Positions 53,869-63,443 of a stretch of DNA of 64,000 nt are shown piece by piece. The notes beneath the pieces were generated by a model, which was not told the DNA's origin, searched no databases, and saw only the letters and a list, made by a program, of their open reading frames with translations. The first letter of the stretch is position 1. Every line of letters starts with the position of its first letter. The translations under genes were made by a program, and so were the position numbers. Origin of the DNA: Williamsia sp. CHRR-6 (lineage in GTDB: Bacteria > Actinomycetota > Actinomycetes > Mycobacteriales > Mycobacteriaceae); NCBI RefSeq assembly GCF_018474015.1, contig NZ_JAHCSG010000004.1, forward strand, positions 62,001-126,000, given 5' to 3'.

Positions 53869-54740
53869 CGACCGCTGAAGTCGGTCAACCCGTCGGCCGG
53901 GCCGATCTGGCCGCCGACGGTGTTGACGACGATCACCGGGGCACCCCTCGGCGCGTTCTCGAAGAACCATTTGCCGTCGGCGACACTGACGTTCAGGCAA
54001 CCATGGCTGGTGTTGGACCGGCCCTGCTGGGCCACCGACCACGGGGCGGCATGTACGAAGATGCCGCCGTTGGAGATGCGGGTGGCGTACTCGACGTACG
54101 TGCGATACCCGCCGGGCGAGTCGACCGGAACCCCGTAGGTGGAGCTGTCCATGTACATGTCCCGGAACCGCTCACCCACGGTGTAGGTGCCGTTGGGCGT
54201 CGGATGCGCGTTGCTGCCCATCGACGTCGGCATCGTGCGGATCACCTTGCCGTTGAGCGTCACCGTGATGGTGTGGGTGTTGTCGTCAGAGGTGGCCACC
54301 CATGCGTCGCCGATGGAGAAGCTCGACTTGGCCTTGCCCGCCTCCACGGTCACCTTCGTCTTCGCCGGCCACAGACCCTTGGTCGGGCGCCAGCGCACCT
54401 CATCGTTCGCCGTCCAGTAAAAACGCCCCGCCACCGCAGGCACCGTGGTCACCCGCAGGGCGCGCAGGGCCGTGGCCCGGTCGTCGACGGGCGCGTCGAA
54501 GGACACGATGATCGGCTGCGCCACCCCGACGGTTTCGCCGTTGGACGGGTTGAACGACGGCGTGGAGAAGTTAGCCCGACCCAGCTGCGGCAGCGGCTTG
54601 GGACCACCCGGCAGATGGAATCCGGGGATGTCGGGGCCACCTGGGAACAGCGGGTCGGCGGCGGCCGACGGAGCCAGCGACAGCACCGCCGTCAGACCGA
54701 CCACAGCCGTGGTCAGGGCCACCGTAGGAATCCGCTTCAT
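53865..54740 (-). CDS. L,D-transpeptidase (YkuD domain, Ig-like domain)
   Basis: 291-aa exported enzyme forming 3-3 peptidoglycan cross-links. A signal peptide (cut near SAAADP, about 28) is followed by a Pro-rich linker, an Ig-like BIg domain (about 62-150) and a catalytic YkuD domain. The active site reads HAAPWSVAQQGRSNTSHGC, with the nucleophile Cys in SHGCLNVS, and all conserved His/Ser/Gly residues are present. Similar in plan to mycobacterial Ldt enzymes. There is no lipobox, so it is secreted or retained by the linker. ATG 54740, divergent from the ANTAR regulator. Confidence 0.92.
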   Translation of the reverse strand: MKRIPTVALTTAVVGLTAVLSLAPSAAADPLFPGGPDIPGFHLPGGPKPLPQLGRANFSTPSFNPSNGETVGVAQPIIVSFDAPVDDRATALRALRVTTVPAVAGRFYWTANDEVRWRPTKGLWPAKTKVTVEAGKAKSSFSIGDAWVATSDDNTHTITVTLNGKVIRTMPTSMGSNAHPTPNGTYTVGERFRDMYMDSSTYGVPVDSPGGYRTYVEYATRISNGGIFVHAAPWSVAQQGRSNTSHGCLNVSVADGKWFFENAPRGAPVIVVNTVGGQIGPADGLTDFSGR

Positions 54741-54897
54741 CTCGACACATCACCTCAGGTCGGGGAACGCCCGGCATAGCCTCCGAGCCGATGTGGATCA
54801 CAGTGTGTAGGGGTCACACATCGAAAGTCACACCCAATTTACGTGACCATTGCCGCAAATCTCCAATCTCTCTGGCGGCCACCCACCCTCAGCGAGC

Positions 54898-54903
54898 TAA
54901 AAT
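54898..54903 (+). promoter_or_regulatory. -10 box for the ANTAR gene
   Basis: TAAAAT is a near-ideal TANNNT -10 box, giving a leader of about 60 nt before ATG 54974. The upstream 54790-54822 segment contains GATGTG...CACATC and GTGTG...CACAC inverted repeats. No -35 seen. Confidence 0.45.
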
Positions 54904-54973
54904 CGCCTGCACCGGCGACGCAGCCGCCCGCTGTCCAGCGGCTGCGCACCGCGCGGGAGAGGTGGACGTAGAC

Positions 54974-55789
54974 ATGGATCAGTTACGCAGAGAAGTAGAG
55001 GACAAGATCGCCGAGCGAGACGTCGTCGCAGCTGCTCACGGAACGCCGAGCGACCGATGCGGTGCCGACCTGCTCGCACAGCCCGAGCGTGGAGCGGAGG
55101 TCACGGCGATGGCAGGACTGCCCACCCAGATGGCGGAGATCGCCCGCCGGCTCCGGTCGGAGAGCAAAGACACAGACTCCGTGTTGCGAGCGATCAGCAG
55201 AGCGGCCGTAGACGCCATCCCGGGAGCCGAGTTCGCAAGCATCACGCTGGTGACCAAACAGGCCCAGGTGGAGAGCCCCATCCTCATCGGCGACTTGGCG
55301 CGCGAGTCCGACCGACTTCAGGCCGAGCTACGCGAAGGACCCTGCATTCGCGCCGCCATCGACTCCGACACCATCTGCATCGACGATGTCTCGGTTCCCG
55401 ATCCGCGGTGGCCCCGTTACTCGGCGGAGGCCACCAAGCTGGGGATCGGCTCGATTCTGTGTTTCTGCCTGTGGGTGGAGGGCGACAACTTCGGTGCGCT
55501 CAACCTGATCAGCACCAAGACCGACGCGTTCGACGACGACTCACGCTCGATCGGCTCGTTGTTCGCCGCCCACGCGGCCATCGCGTTCTCGGCGGTTCGT
55601 GAGACCGAGCAGATCCGTGCCGCCCTGACCAACCGCGACATCATCGGGCAGGCCAAAGGCATGCTGATGGAACGCTATTCGCTGTCCGCAGACGAGGCGT
55701 TCCGGCTGTTGGCGCGGCTCTCCCAGGACACCAACACCAAGTTGGTCGACGTGGCCCTGCAGGTGGTGGAGGCCGGCCCCGGCGAATAG
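54974..55789 (+). CDS. GAF-ANTAR RNA-binding regulator
   Basis: 271-aa regulator with a GAF sensor domain (about 55-200: VLRAISRAAVDAIPGAEFAS, EGPCIRAAIDSD, then SILCFCLWVEGDNFGALNL) and a C-terminal ANTAR domain (RDIIGQAKGMLMERYSL, about 216-232, with the usual A-K-G-x-L-M helix). ANTAR proteins bind paired hairpins in leader RNAs and prevent termination. ATG 54974 is used, with GGGAGA 13 nt upstream; GTG 54962 and ATG 55110 are alternatives. No two-hairpin target was found next to it. Signal for the GAF domain unknown. Confidence 0.85.
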   Translation: MDQLRREVEDKIAERDVVAAAHGTPSDRCGADLLAQPERGAEVTAMAGLPTQMAEIARRLRSESKDTDSVLRAISRAAVDAIPGAEFASITLVTKQAQVESPILIGDLARESDRLQAELREGPCIRAAIDSDTICIDDVSVPDPRWPRYSAEATKLGIGSILCFCLWVEGDNFGALNLISTKTDAFDDDSRSIGSLFAAHAAIAFSAVRETEQIRAALTNRDIIGQAKGMLMERYSLSADEAFRLLARLSQDTNTKLVDVALQVVEAGPGE

Positions 55790-55857
55790 CAGTACCCGGG
55801 CGCAGGGCCTTCCCGTGCGGCTCGATCGGGACCGAATGTTGTTGTCCCGCACATCAT

Positions 55858-57354
55858 TCAGCCGCTGAACTGATAGTTCTCGATCGGGAACCGGCGGCTG
55901 GTCCACATCGTCTCCAACGTGGACGACGCGCGGAACGGGACGTCTCCGTGGGCGTCGAAGTAGTAGCTGTTGGCCCCACCGCACCCACCGGCGAAGAACA
56001 CCTGGTTCTTGCGCCGCGACAGCATCGACTCCAGATACTCGGCATTGGCGCGCTCGGTCACCTCGGCACGGGTCGCCTTGGCGGACCGGGCGTGTCGCAG
56101 CACCCGCAGGATGTGGTTGACCTGGGTCTCGATGAGGTTGAAATACGACGAGCCGTTGTACCCGTAGGGACCCAGGATGGTGAAGAAGTTGGGGAATCCA
56201 GGCACGCTGACACCCTGAAAAGCCTGGAACCGGTTGGCTTCCCAGAACTCCTCCAGCTCCACTCCGCCACGACCCGCAACCGGGAACGGCGGCATGTTGC
56301 CACGCTCGAACACCTTGAAGCCGGTCGCCAGGATCAGCACGTCTGCGCCATGTTCGGTCCCGTCGGCGGTACGCACACCCGTCGGGGTGATCGCCTCGAT
56401 CGCGGTGGTCTCCAGGGTGACGTTGTCGCGGTTGAAGGTGGCCAGGTACGTGTTGGAGAAGCTCGGCCGCTTGCAGCCCAACGCGTATCGCGGCGTCAAC
56501 TTCTCCCGGACCTGCGGATCGCGCACCTGGGTGCCCAGATGGCGCAACCCCAGCTTGGCTCCCACCCCGGCGATCGGCACCACCCCGTTGTAGTGCGCAG
56601 GCAGCGGGAAATGCAGCTCCACGAAGGACTGGCTGACCGTCCGCACGGCCCGCTTGAGACCGGGGATGCGTTCGAGCACCAGGCGAGCGGCGGTGGGGAT
56701 GGCCGCGTCGGGTTTGGGTAGACACCAGATGGGCGTGCGTTGGAAGACCGTCAGATGCGACACATCCGGCGCGATGGCGGGGATGACCTGCACCGCTGAG
56801 GCACCGGTACCGATGATGGCCACCCGCTTACCGGTGAGGGCGACCGAATGGTCCCAGCGGGCGGTGTGCATCACGGTGCCTGCGTAGTCGTCGAGGCCGG
56901 GGATGGCCGGGGGTTTGGGCTGGGTCAGCACACCCGTCGCCCCGATGACGTGGCGGGCGGTGATCGCATCACCCGCCGAGGTGGTGAGGTGCCAGATGTC
57001 GGTGCCCTCATCGAACACCGCATCGGTGATCCGGGTGTTCAGCCGCGTGTGCGCATCCACTCCGTAGCGCCGCACGCAGTGTTCGGCGTAGGCCTTGAGC
57101 TCGCGACCAGGCGCGTACACCCGCGACCAGTCACCGCGCTGCTCGAACGAGAACTGGTAGCTGAACGACGGGATGTCCACGCCCACACCGGGATAAGTGT
57201 TCCAGTGCCAGGCACCGCCCAGCCCGGCCCCGTCCTCGACCAGCAGGTAGTCGCTGAACCCGGCCCGGTCGAGCATGATGGCCGCACCGATCCCGGAGAA
57301 TCCGCCGCCGACGATGACCACCTCGTGATCGGGAACCTCAACCTTTACATCCAT
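55858..57354 (-). CDS. FAD-dependent Baeyer-Villiger-type monooxygenase
   Basis: 498-aa flavoprotein. N-terminal FAD Rossmann motif VVIVGGGFSGIGAAIM (about 12-27), NADPH Rossmann motif VAIIGTGASAVQVIP (about 175-189), and just before it the BVMO fingerprint as YAGTVMHTARWDHS (F/YxGxxxHxxxW, with Asp after Trp as in many actinobacterial members). The GVGVDIPSFSYQFSFE segment is also typical. Converts ketones to esters or oxidises S/N; substrate unknown. ATG 57354. Convergent with the ANTAR gene; stands alone. Confidence 0.88.
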   Translation of the reverse strand: MDVKVEVPDHEVVIVGGGFSGIGAAIMLDRAGFSDYLLVEDGAGLGGAWHWNTYPGVGVDIPSFSYQFSFEQRGDWSRVYAPGRELKAYAEHCVRRYGVDAHTRLNTRITDAVFDEGTDIWHLTTSAGDAITARHVIGATGVLTQPKPPAIPGLDDYAGTVMHTARWDHSVALTGKRVAIIGTGASAVQVIPAIAPDVSHLTVFQRTPIWCLPKPDAAIPTAARLVLERIPGLKRAVRTVSQSFVELHFPLPAHYNGVVPIAGVGAKLGLRHLGTQVRDPQVREKLTPRYALGCKRPSFSNTYLATFNRDNVTLETTAIEAITPTGVRTADGTEHGADVLILATGFKVFERGNMPPFPVAGRGGVELEEFWEANRFQAFQGVSVPGFPNFFTILGPYGYNGSSYFNLIETQVNHILRVLRHARSAKATRAEVTERANAEYLESMLSRRKNQVFFAGGCGGANSYYFDAHGDVPFRASSTLETMWTSRRFPIENYQFSG

Positions 57355-57409
57355 GGATGTCAGTATTGCTCAGCGCGACTGCGCCGTCCAGCGTTTGCGC
57401 CGATCCGTC

Positions 57410-57826
57410 TCAGCGGCAGTACTGGATCAGCAGGCCGTACACCGCTTCGGCCTGCTGCGACCCCACCTTCACCCGGTCACCGAGCGCATTCGACACGGTC
57501 AGCGCATCTTTTCCCGACCGAACATCGAGGCAGGACTGGTCGAAGACGGTCGCGATCGCCGCATCGCTGCGACCACCCACCAGGTCGGGGAACTGCGCCT
57601 TGAACGCCGTCACAAACGCGGCCACGTTCTGCGCCGACGGTGGCGGCAGGACCTGTGTCGCCGTGGCTGCGGGTGCCTGCGCGGTTGCTGCGCTCGTGGT
57701 CTCGGTGGCCGGTGCGACCGATGACGAGGCCGACGCGCCGGAATCACCCGAATCCGAGCATCCCGACGACGTGAGGGCGATTCCCGCGCAGACGAACACG
57801 GCCACTGCGAAGCTGCGCGATCTCAT
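57410..57826 (-). CDS. Lipoprotein, DUF732-like
   Basis: 138-aa exported protein. It has a signal peptide with a possible lipobox (ALTSSGC, Cys about residue 23; the -3 position is unusual), then a Ser/Ala/Thr linker and a compact helical domain with two Cys (DQSCLDVRSG and IQYC at the end). This recalls DUF732 domains in mycobacterial secreted proteins, which have the same two-Cys helical hairpin. ATG 57826. Divergent from the lipoprotein at 57959; both begin MRSR. Function unknown. Confidence 0.65.
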   Translation of the reverse strand: MRSRSFAVAVFVCAGIALTSSGCSDSGDSGASASSSVAPATETTSAATAQAPAATATQVLPPPSAQNVAAFVTAFKAQFPDLVGGRSDAAIATVFDQSCLDVRSGKDALTVSNALGDRVKVGSQQAEAVYGLLIQYCR

Positions 57827-57854
57827 AATCGCAGCGTACGGCAACGATGGTCGA

Positions 57855-57872
57855 CCAATTCGCTCGTATTGG
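57855..57872. promoter_or_regulatory. Inverted repeat between divergent lipoproteins
   Basis: CCAAT (57855-57859) and ATTGG (57868-57872), eight bases apart, in the 132-bp divergent region. Could serve a shared regulator; short, so uncertain. Confidence 0.3.
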
Positions 57873-57958
57873 TAACAAAGCGTTGGCCCGGTGCGACATC
57901 GAGAGCGACGCGGAACTGATAGGTACCACGCTCCGAATTACTCTGATAGGAGACTCCC

Positions 57959-58585
57959 GTGCGATCACGGATCACCCTCGCGCTGCGAACCGTCCTGCTG
58001 GCCACCCTCCTCGCGGCCGGTCTCACCACCGCGGCCTGCTCATCTGATTCCGGCCGCACCACCACCCCGAGCACCGCGACCTCCACCGTGACGGTCACCG
58101 CGTCGCAGGCTGCGCCCCCGGCCACGACCAGCCCAACCGAACCACCACCGTCAGCGGCGCCCACATCGCGTGAGGTCGATCGCACCAGCGCAGATTTCGC
58201 GCGACCCGGATCCACTGAGGGTGCATTCGACTTCCGCTCGCCGAGCGGTGCGATCTTCTGCACCTCCACGCCCCAGGTGATGGTCTGCGGCACACCGGGG
58301 ATCCGGATCCCGAACATCCCGGCCGATCAGCTGTGCGGGATCTATCCCGAAGAAGCAAGCGGCGCCAGCCGATTCGGCTTTCTGTCGCCGTCCAAGCCGG
58401 CCTGCGCCACCATGATCCAGGGCTCCATCCGGCGCGATTCCCCCGTGCTGGGGTATGGCCAGCGCGTGTCATTCGCGTTGGGCAACAACACCGTTCGCTG
58501 CTCGATGAGCATCGATGGGGTGCGCTGCCAACGGTCCGACGGGCCGAGCATGTTCGTCTCCAAGACCCGCTTCGCACGCGGCTGA
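57959..58585 (+). CDS. Lipoprotein, DUF6636-like
   Basis: 208-aa exported lipoprotein: lipobox TAAC (Cys about residue 27), a long Thr/Ser/Pro/Ala linker (about 30-72), then a compact beta domain with FRSPSGAIFC, VMVCGTPG, CGIYP, KPACATM and VRCSMSIDGVRC, i.e. several Cys likely forming disulfides, as in DUF6636-type domains. GTG 57959 with AGGAG 5 nt away. A strong terminator follows at 58609. Function unknown; the divergent partner at 57410 may be co-regulated. Confidence 0.7.
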   Translation: MRSRITLALRTVLLATLLAAGLTTAACSSDSGRTTTPSTATSTVTVTASQAAPPATTSPTEPPPSAAPTSREVDRTSADFARPGSTEGAFDFRSPSGAIFCTSTPQVMVCGTPGIRIPNIPADQLCGIYPEEASGASRFGFLSPSKPACATMIQGSIRRDSPVLGYGQRVSFALGNNTVRCSMSIDGVRCQRSDGPSMFVSKTRFARG

Positions 58586-58608
58586 CACCTCACCCACTGC
58601 CACCAACG

Positions 58609-58647
58609 CGATCGGCCCGGTTCCTTGTGAAGGAACCGGGCCGATCG
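58609..58647. terminator. Bidirectional terminator
   Basis: A perfect 18-bp stem (58609-58626 with 58630-58647) and a three-base GTG loop, between the convergent lipoprotein and fadB genes. Serves either strand. Confidence 0.85.
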
Positions 58648-58668
58648 GTCTCAGCTACTCAGGGCCGC

Positions 58669-60846
58669 TCAGTACTTCTCGCCCTTGGCGGCCTTGTCGA
58701 CCAGCGAAGCCGGCGGCTCGAAGTGCGAACCGTACTTGCTAGCCAGATCGCGCGCGCGATCGACGAAGCCCTGCAGACCACCGGGGTACTGGTTGATGTA
58801 CTGCACCACACCACCGGTCCAGGCCGGGAAGCCGATACCGAAGATGGAGCCGATGTTGGCATCAGGGATCGAGGTGATGACACCCTCGTCGAAGCACTTC
58901 ACCGTCTCCAACGACTCGGCGAACAGCATCCGGTCGATCAGATCCTGGAACGGCACCTCGGTGCTGCCGGACTTGAAGTGCTCGCGCAGACCCGACCACA
59001 GGTGGGTGCGCTTGCCGTCCTCGCCGTACTCGTAGAAGCCCTTGCCTGCGGCCTTGCCGTCGCGACCCTGCTCCAGCAGCCAGTCGACCACCGCATACGA
59101 GCCGTGGCTGGGCGGGGTGCCACCCTCGGCGATGATGCCTGCCTCGGTCTCCTTACGGATCTTCTGCATCAGGCCCAGCTTCAGCTCATCGGAGAGCTGC
59201 AGCGGTGCCGCCGGGTATCCGGCCTGCTGGCCTGCCTGCTCGACGATCTGCGGCTCCACACCCTCACCCACGGCGGCGATGGCCTCGTTGATGAAGGTGC
59301 CGATGACGCGCGAGGTGAAGAAGCCACGGCTGTCGTTGACGACGATCGGGGTCTTCTTGATCTGCAGGGTGTAGTCGATGACCTTGGCCAGCACCGCATC
59401 AGAGGTCTTGGCACCCTTGATGATCTCCACCAGCGGCATCTTGTCGACCGGGGAGAAGAAGTGGATGCCGATGAAGTCCTCGGACCGCTTCACACCCTCG
59501 GCGAGGATGGTGATGGGCAGCGTGGAGGTGTTGGAGCCCAGGATGGCGTCGGGTTCGACGATGTCCTCGATCTCCTGAAACACCTTGTGCTTGACCTCGA
59601 CCGACTCGAAGGCGGCCTCGATCACCAGGTCGACCCCGGCGAAGTCGGCGGCCTTGTCGGTCGGGTGGATGCGGGCGAGCAGCTCCTCAGACTTCTCCTT
59701 GGTGGTCTTGCCGCGCTTGAGTGCTTTCTCCTCCAGCGCAACCGAGTAGCCCTTGCCCTTTTCGGCGGCTTCCAGCGAGATGTCCTTGATGACCACGTCG
59801 ATGCCGGCCTTGGCCGAGACATACGCGATGGCCGCGCCCATCATGCCCGCGCCGATGATGCCGACCTTCTTGGCGGTGTACTTGTCGTATCCCGCCGGCC
59901 GCGAGCCACCGGCGTTGATGTGCTGCAGGTCGAAGAAGAACGCCTTGATCATGTTCTGCGACACCTGACCGGTGAGCAGCCCCACGAAGTAACGGGTCTC
60001 GATCTCGGCGGCGGTGTCGATGTCGACGATGGCGCCCTCGACCGCGGCCGCCATGATGGCACGCGGGGCGGGCATCGGGGCACCCTTGAGTTGCCGACGC
60101 AGGATGCCCGACATGGCCGGGAGCACTTGGGCCAGTGCAGGACTCGACGGTGAACCGCCGGGGATCTTGAATCCCTTGACATCCCACGGCTGTGCGGCCT
60201 CAGGGTTGGCCGCGATCCACTTCTTGGCAGCCGGGATCAGTTCCTCCACACTGCCGACGACCTCGTTGATCAGCCCGTTGTCCTTGGCCTGTGCGGGCCG
60301 GAAACGTGGGCCCTGCAACAGCACGTTCATCAACGCGTTCTGCAGGCCCAGCATGCGTACGGTGCGGATGACACCGCCACCGGCAGGCAGCAGACCCAGC
60401 GTCACCTCGGGCAGACCGATGACGTTGCCCTTCACGTCGGCGGCGATGCGGTAGTGGGTGGCCAGCGCCAACTCCAGGCCGCCACCGAGGGCGGCACCGT
60501 TGATGGCCGCGACCACCGGCTTGCCCAGGGTCTCCAGGCGGCGGAACTGCTTCTTGAAACCGTTGGTGCGGTGCGTGATCTCGGTGGCGATCTCGGCCTT
60601 GGACTTGCCGCCGTCACCCATGCTGGTCATGTCTTTGAGGTCGCCACCGGCGAAGAAGGTCTTCTTCGCCGAGGTGAGGATGACACCGGTGATGTCGTCC
60701 TTCTCGGCCTCGAGCCGGTCCACGGTGGCCACCAGCGAGGTGTTGAACAGCTCGTTCATGGTGTTGGCGCCCTGGTTGGGGTCATCCATGGTCAGCACGA
60801 CGACGCCGTCGGCGTCCTTCTCCCAGGCGAACATGTTGTCACTCAT
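58669..60846 (-). CDS. fadB: FadB: trifunctional-type beta-oxidation alpha subunit
   Basis: 725-aa bifunctional enzyme (enoyl-CoA hydratase and 3-hydroxyacyl-CoA dehydrogenase). The hydratase part (about 1-300) shows the oxyanion-hole stretches AKKTFFAGGDLKDM and INGAALGGGLELALATHYR. The dehydrogenase part has the NAD motif VGIIGAGMMGAAIAYV (about 325-340) and the HFFSPVDKMPLVEII segment (about 470) with its catalytic His, then a C-terminal helical domain. Length and order match Rv0860. It follows fadA after 36 bp and forms the multifunctional complex with the FadA thiolase. Confidence 0.96.
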   Translation of the reverse strand: MSDNMFAWEKDADGVVVLTMDDPNQGANTMNELFNTSLVATVDRLEAEKDDITGVILTSAKKTFFAGGDLKDMTSMGDGGKSKAEIATEITHRTNGFKKQFRRLETLGKPVVAAINGAALGGGLELALATHYRIAADVKGNVIGLPEVTLGLLPAGGGVIRTVRMLGLQNALMNVLLQGPRFRPAQAKDNGLINEVVGSVEELIPAAKKWIAANPEAAQPWDVKGFKIPGGSPSSPALAQVLPAMSGILRRQLKGAPMPAPRAIMAAAVEGAIVDIDTAAEIETRYFVGLLTGQVSQNMIKAFFFDLQHINAGGSRPAGYDKYTAKKVGIIGAGMMGAAIAYVSAKAGIDVVIKDISLEAAEKGKGYSVALEEKALKRGKTTKEKSEELLARIHPTDKAADFAGVDLVIEAAFESVEVKHKVFQEIEDIVEPDAILGSNTSTLPITILAEGVKRSEDFIGIHFFSPVDKMPLVEIIKGAKTSDAVLAKVIDYTLQIKKTPIVVNDSRGFFTSRVIGTFINEAIAAVGEGVEPQIVEQAGQQAGYPAAPLQLSDELKLGLMQKIRKETEAGIIAEGGTPPSHGSYAVVDWLLEQGRDGKAAGKGFYEYGEDGKRTHLWSGLREHFKSGSTEVPFQDLIDRMLFAESLETVKCFDEGVITSIPDANIGSIFGIGFPAWTGGVVQYINQYPGGLQGFVDRARDLASKYGSHFEPPASLVDKAAKGEKY

Positions 60847-60882
60847 TGCTTTTGCAGATTCCTTTACGAGTTCGGTTGGCGC

Positions 60883-62091
60883 TCAGACGCGTTCGATGAT
60901 GGTCGCGACGCCCATGCCGCCGCCGATACACAGGGTGACCAGGCCGTAGCGGCCGCCGGTGCGCTCGAGCTCGTCGAGGCAGGTGCCCAGGATCATGGCG
61001 CCGGTGGCACCCAGCGGGTGGCCCATCGCGATGGCGCCACCGTTGACGTTCACCTTCTCGTGCGGGATCTTCAGGTCTTTCATCCACTTCATCACCACCG
61101 AGGCGAAGGCCTCGTTCAGCTCGAAGACGTCGATGTCATCGACGGTCAGGCCGGCCTTCTTCAACGCCAGCTCGGTGGCCGGGGTGGGGCCGGTGAGCAT
61201 GATGGTGGGCTCGCTGCCGGTCTGGGCGGTGGCCACGACGCGCGCACGCGGCGTGAGGCCCGCACGCTTACCCGCCTCGGCACTACCGACCAGCACCAGC
61301 GCGGCGCCGTCGACGATGCCCGAGCTGTTGCCACCGGTGTGCACGTGGTTGATGGTCTCCACGGCGTGGTACTTCTGCTTGGCCACCTCGTCGAAACCAG
61401 CCATCGCAGCCATGCCCTCGAAGGCGGGCTTGAGCTTGCCCAACGACTCCACCGAGGTGCCGGGGCGACGGTGCTCGTCGTGGTCGAGCACCACGACACC
61501 GTTGAAGTCACGAACGGGGACAACGGACTTGGCGAAGTAGCCGGCCGACCACGCTGCCTCGGCGCGGTTCTGCGACTCCACGGCGTAGCCGTCGACGTCC
61601 TCACGGCTGAAGCCTTCCAGGGTGGCGATCAGGTCGGCGCCGATGCCCTGGGGCACGATGTGCAGGTCGTAGGCGGTGGTGGGGTCCTGGAACAGGGCGC
61701 CGCCGTCGGAACCCATGGGTACGCGTGACATCGACTCCACACCACCGGCGATCACCAGGTTGTCGAAGCCTGAGGCGACCTTCTGGGCCGCGAGGTTGGA
61801 GGCCTCCAGGCCCGAGGCGCAGAAGCGGTTGATCTGGGTGCCGGGCACCGACTCGGGCAGCCCAGCGACCAACGCGGCGGTGCGGGAGATGACCGCGCCC
61901 TGCTCGCCGACCGGGGAGACGACACCGAGCACCACATCGTCGATGTCGGCGGGGTCCATGTCAGGGAAGCGGCCACGCAGCTCGCTGATGAGGCCGGCGA
62001 CCAGGTCCACGGGCTTGATGCTGTGCAGCGATCCGTTGCGCTGCTTGCCACGAGGCGTACGGATCGCCTCGTAGATGAATGCGTCACTCAT
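60883..62091 (-). CDS. fadA: FadA: acetyl-CoA acyltransferase (thiolase)
   Basis: 402-aa thiolase that cleaves 3-ketoacyl-CoA in the last step of beta-oxidation. The acyl-accepting Cys is in [12 protein letters not shown] (about 88-90), the active-site His in [16 protein letters not shown], and the second Cys in [13 protein letters not shown] near the end; all are intact. Start ATG 62091 with AAGGAAC upstream (the six codons before it are not believed). First gene of the fadA-fadB operon, as in Rv0859-Rv0860. Divergent from the double-TetR regulator, which probably controls it. Confidence 0.96.
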   Translation of the reverse strand: MSDAFIYEAIRTPRGKQRNGSLHSIKPVDLVAGLISELRGRFPDMDPADIDDVVLGVVSPVGEQGAVISRTAALVAGLPESVPGTQINRFCASGLEASNLAAQKVASGFDNLVIAGGVESMSRVPMGSDGGALFQDPTTAYDLHIVPQGIGADLIATLEGFSREDVDGYAVESQNRAEAAWSAGYFAKSVVPVRDFNGVVVLDHDEHRRPGTSVESLGKLKPAFEGMAAMAGFDEVAKQKYHAVETINHVHTGGNSSGIVDGAALVLVGSAEAGKRAGLTPRARVVATAQTGSEPTIMLTGPTPATELALKKAGLTVDDIDVFELNEAFASVVMKWMKDLKIPHEKVNVNGGAIAMGHPLGATGAMILGTCLDELERTGGRYGLVTLCIGGGMGVATIIERV

Positions 62092-62111
62092 GGTGAATGT
62101 TCCTTTCACAT

Positions 62112-62139
62112 GAACATCGGTGTTCCTATCGGGGATAGG
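62112..62139. promoter_or_regulatory. Candidate operators between fadA and the double-TetR gene
   Basis: Two perfect inverted repeats lie side by side: GAACA (62112-62116) with TGTTC (62121-62125), and CCTATC (62125-62130) with GATAGG (62134-62139). They lie between the divergent starts, as expected for a regulator that controls both. Which one is used is not decidable. Confidence 0.45.
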
Positions 62140-62222
62140 CTAACGCTGCGTCACTTGTTTGGCCATACCCCCTCATCAAGACCTTCTCCAGGCTCACCAC
62201 TCTGCGCTAGGGTCGGTTCACC

Positions 62223-63443
62223 ATGTCCGCTCACGACGACGCCCGCGCATCCGGTCCAGACACCCCGGCCCGGCGTCCCGCCGACCGCAAGCGCCAGCTC
62301 ACCGACGGTGCTGCTGCCCTGTTCCTGGAGCGTGGCTACACGGCGGTGTCGGTGGCTGACATCGCCCGCGCCGCCGGCGTCACCGCGCCGTCGGTGTACC
62401 GCCACTTCACCGACAAGCAAGCTCTGTTGGCCGCCGCCGTCCTCGCCGGGGTGGAGGACCTCGAGTCGTGCACCGACCGCGCGATCGCGGCGGCCGCCGA
62501 ACTGCCCGAGCCCGACGCCCGCCGGGAGACGCTCATCGAGTCGGCGTGCGCGATGGCGGTCCGCCGTCCCGACGCAGTGGTCCTGTGGCGCTGGAACGGA
62601 GCGTTTCTGTCCGACGAGCAGAACGCCGAGGTGGCCCGACGCACCACGACCATCCTCGATCGGTGGGCGCAGGCGCTGCGAGATGGGCGGGCACAGCTCG
62701 ACCATCGCAGCGCCCGACGACTGGCCCTGGCCATGCTGAGCATCACCGGCAGCCTCACCGTGCACAAGACGCGCATCTCGACCACCCGTGCCCTCACCCG
62801 TCTCAACGACCTGGTGCACCGGCTCATCGCGCTGGACCCGGCGTGCGCCCCGCCGCTGACCGCACCGGTCCTCACCTCGCCCGAACCGCTGACCCGTCGC
62901 GACGAGATACTCGACGCCGCCTCGATCCTGTTCGAGCGCAAAGGTTTCGCCGACGTCGGCGTCGACGAGATCGGTGAAGCGGTGGGCATCAGCGGACCCA
63001 GCCTGTATCGACACTTCTCCAGCAAGACCGCCATCCTGCTCAGCATCGGCGCCCGCAGCGCAGCCCGTCTGGAGGCCGGGGCGATGGCCGCGCACGCGGT
63101 GTCGGGGTCAGCCGGTGAGCTCTTGAGCAACCTGGTCGACTCCTATGTGGGCGCGTTGACCAGCACCCCGGACCTGTCGGTGGCGTTCACCAGCGCCAGT
63201 GCGACCGCGATGCGACAGGACGAGGCACGTGATCTGCTCACCGCGCAGCGCCAATACGTGGGACGCTGGTCGGCGTTGGTCTCGCAACTCGACCCGACCC
63301 TGCCGCAACCGGAGGCGGCGGTGACGGTGCACGCCGCACTGTCCATCGCCAACGACGCGGTACGGATGCGGGGTGCGCGGGAGCGACCCGAACTGCCGGC
63401 GTTGCTGGCGTATCTGATGAAGGGTGTCCTGGGTTGTGAGTGA
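62223..63443 (+). CDS. Double TetR-domain transcriptional regulator
   Basis: 406-aa protein made of two complete TetR units in tandem: the first helix-turn-helix at about residues 45-65 (VTAPSVYRHFTDKQALL) and the second at about 255-275 (ISGPSLYRHFSSKTAIL), each followed by a helical ligand domain. Such fusions act as pre-formed dimers. Divergent from fadA-fadB, so a fatty acyl-CoA-responsive repressor of beta-oxidation is the natural proposal (inference). The next gene starts 8 bp before its stop (GTGAGTGA), so the cyclase-like gene is translated with it. Confidence 0.88.
   Translation: MSAHDDARASGPDTPARRPADRKRQLTDGAAALFLERGYTAVSVADIARAAGVTAPSVYRHFTDKQALLAAAVLAGVEDLESCTDRAIAAAAELPEPDARRETLIESACAMAVRRPDAVVLWRWNGAFLSDEQNAEVARRTTTILDRWAQALRDGRAQLDHRSARRLALAMLSITGSLTVHKTRISTTRALTRLNDLVHRLIALDPACAPPLTAPVLTSPEPLTRRDEILDAASILFERKGFADVGVDEIGEAVGISGPSLYRHFSSKTAILLSIGARSAARLEAGAMAAHAVSGSAGELLSNLVDSYVGALTSTPDLSVAFTSASATAMRQDEARDLLTAQRQYVGRWSALVSQLDPTLPQPEAAVTVHAALSIANDAVRMRGARERPELPALLAYLMKGVLGCE

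Noticed and set aside
53445-54779. Plus-strand open frame of 444 codons
   Set aside because: Antisense to the L,D-transpeptidase, whose signal peptide and SHGC site are unmistakable.
54803-54819. CRP-like site upstream of the ANTAR gene
   Set aside because: GTGTG-N7-CACAC is an inverted repeat but the spacing and flanks do not fit TGTGA-N6-TCACA.
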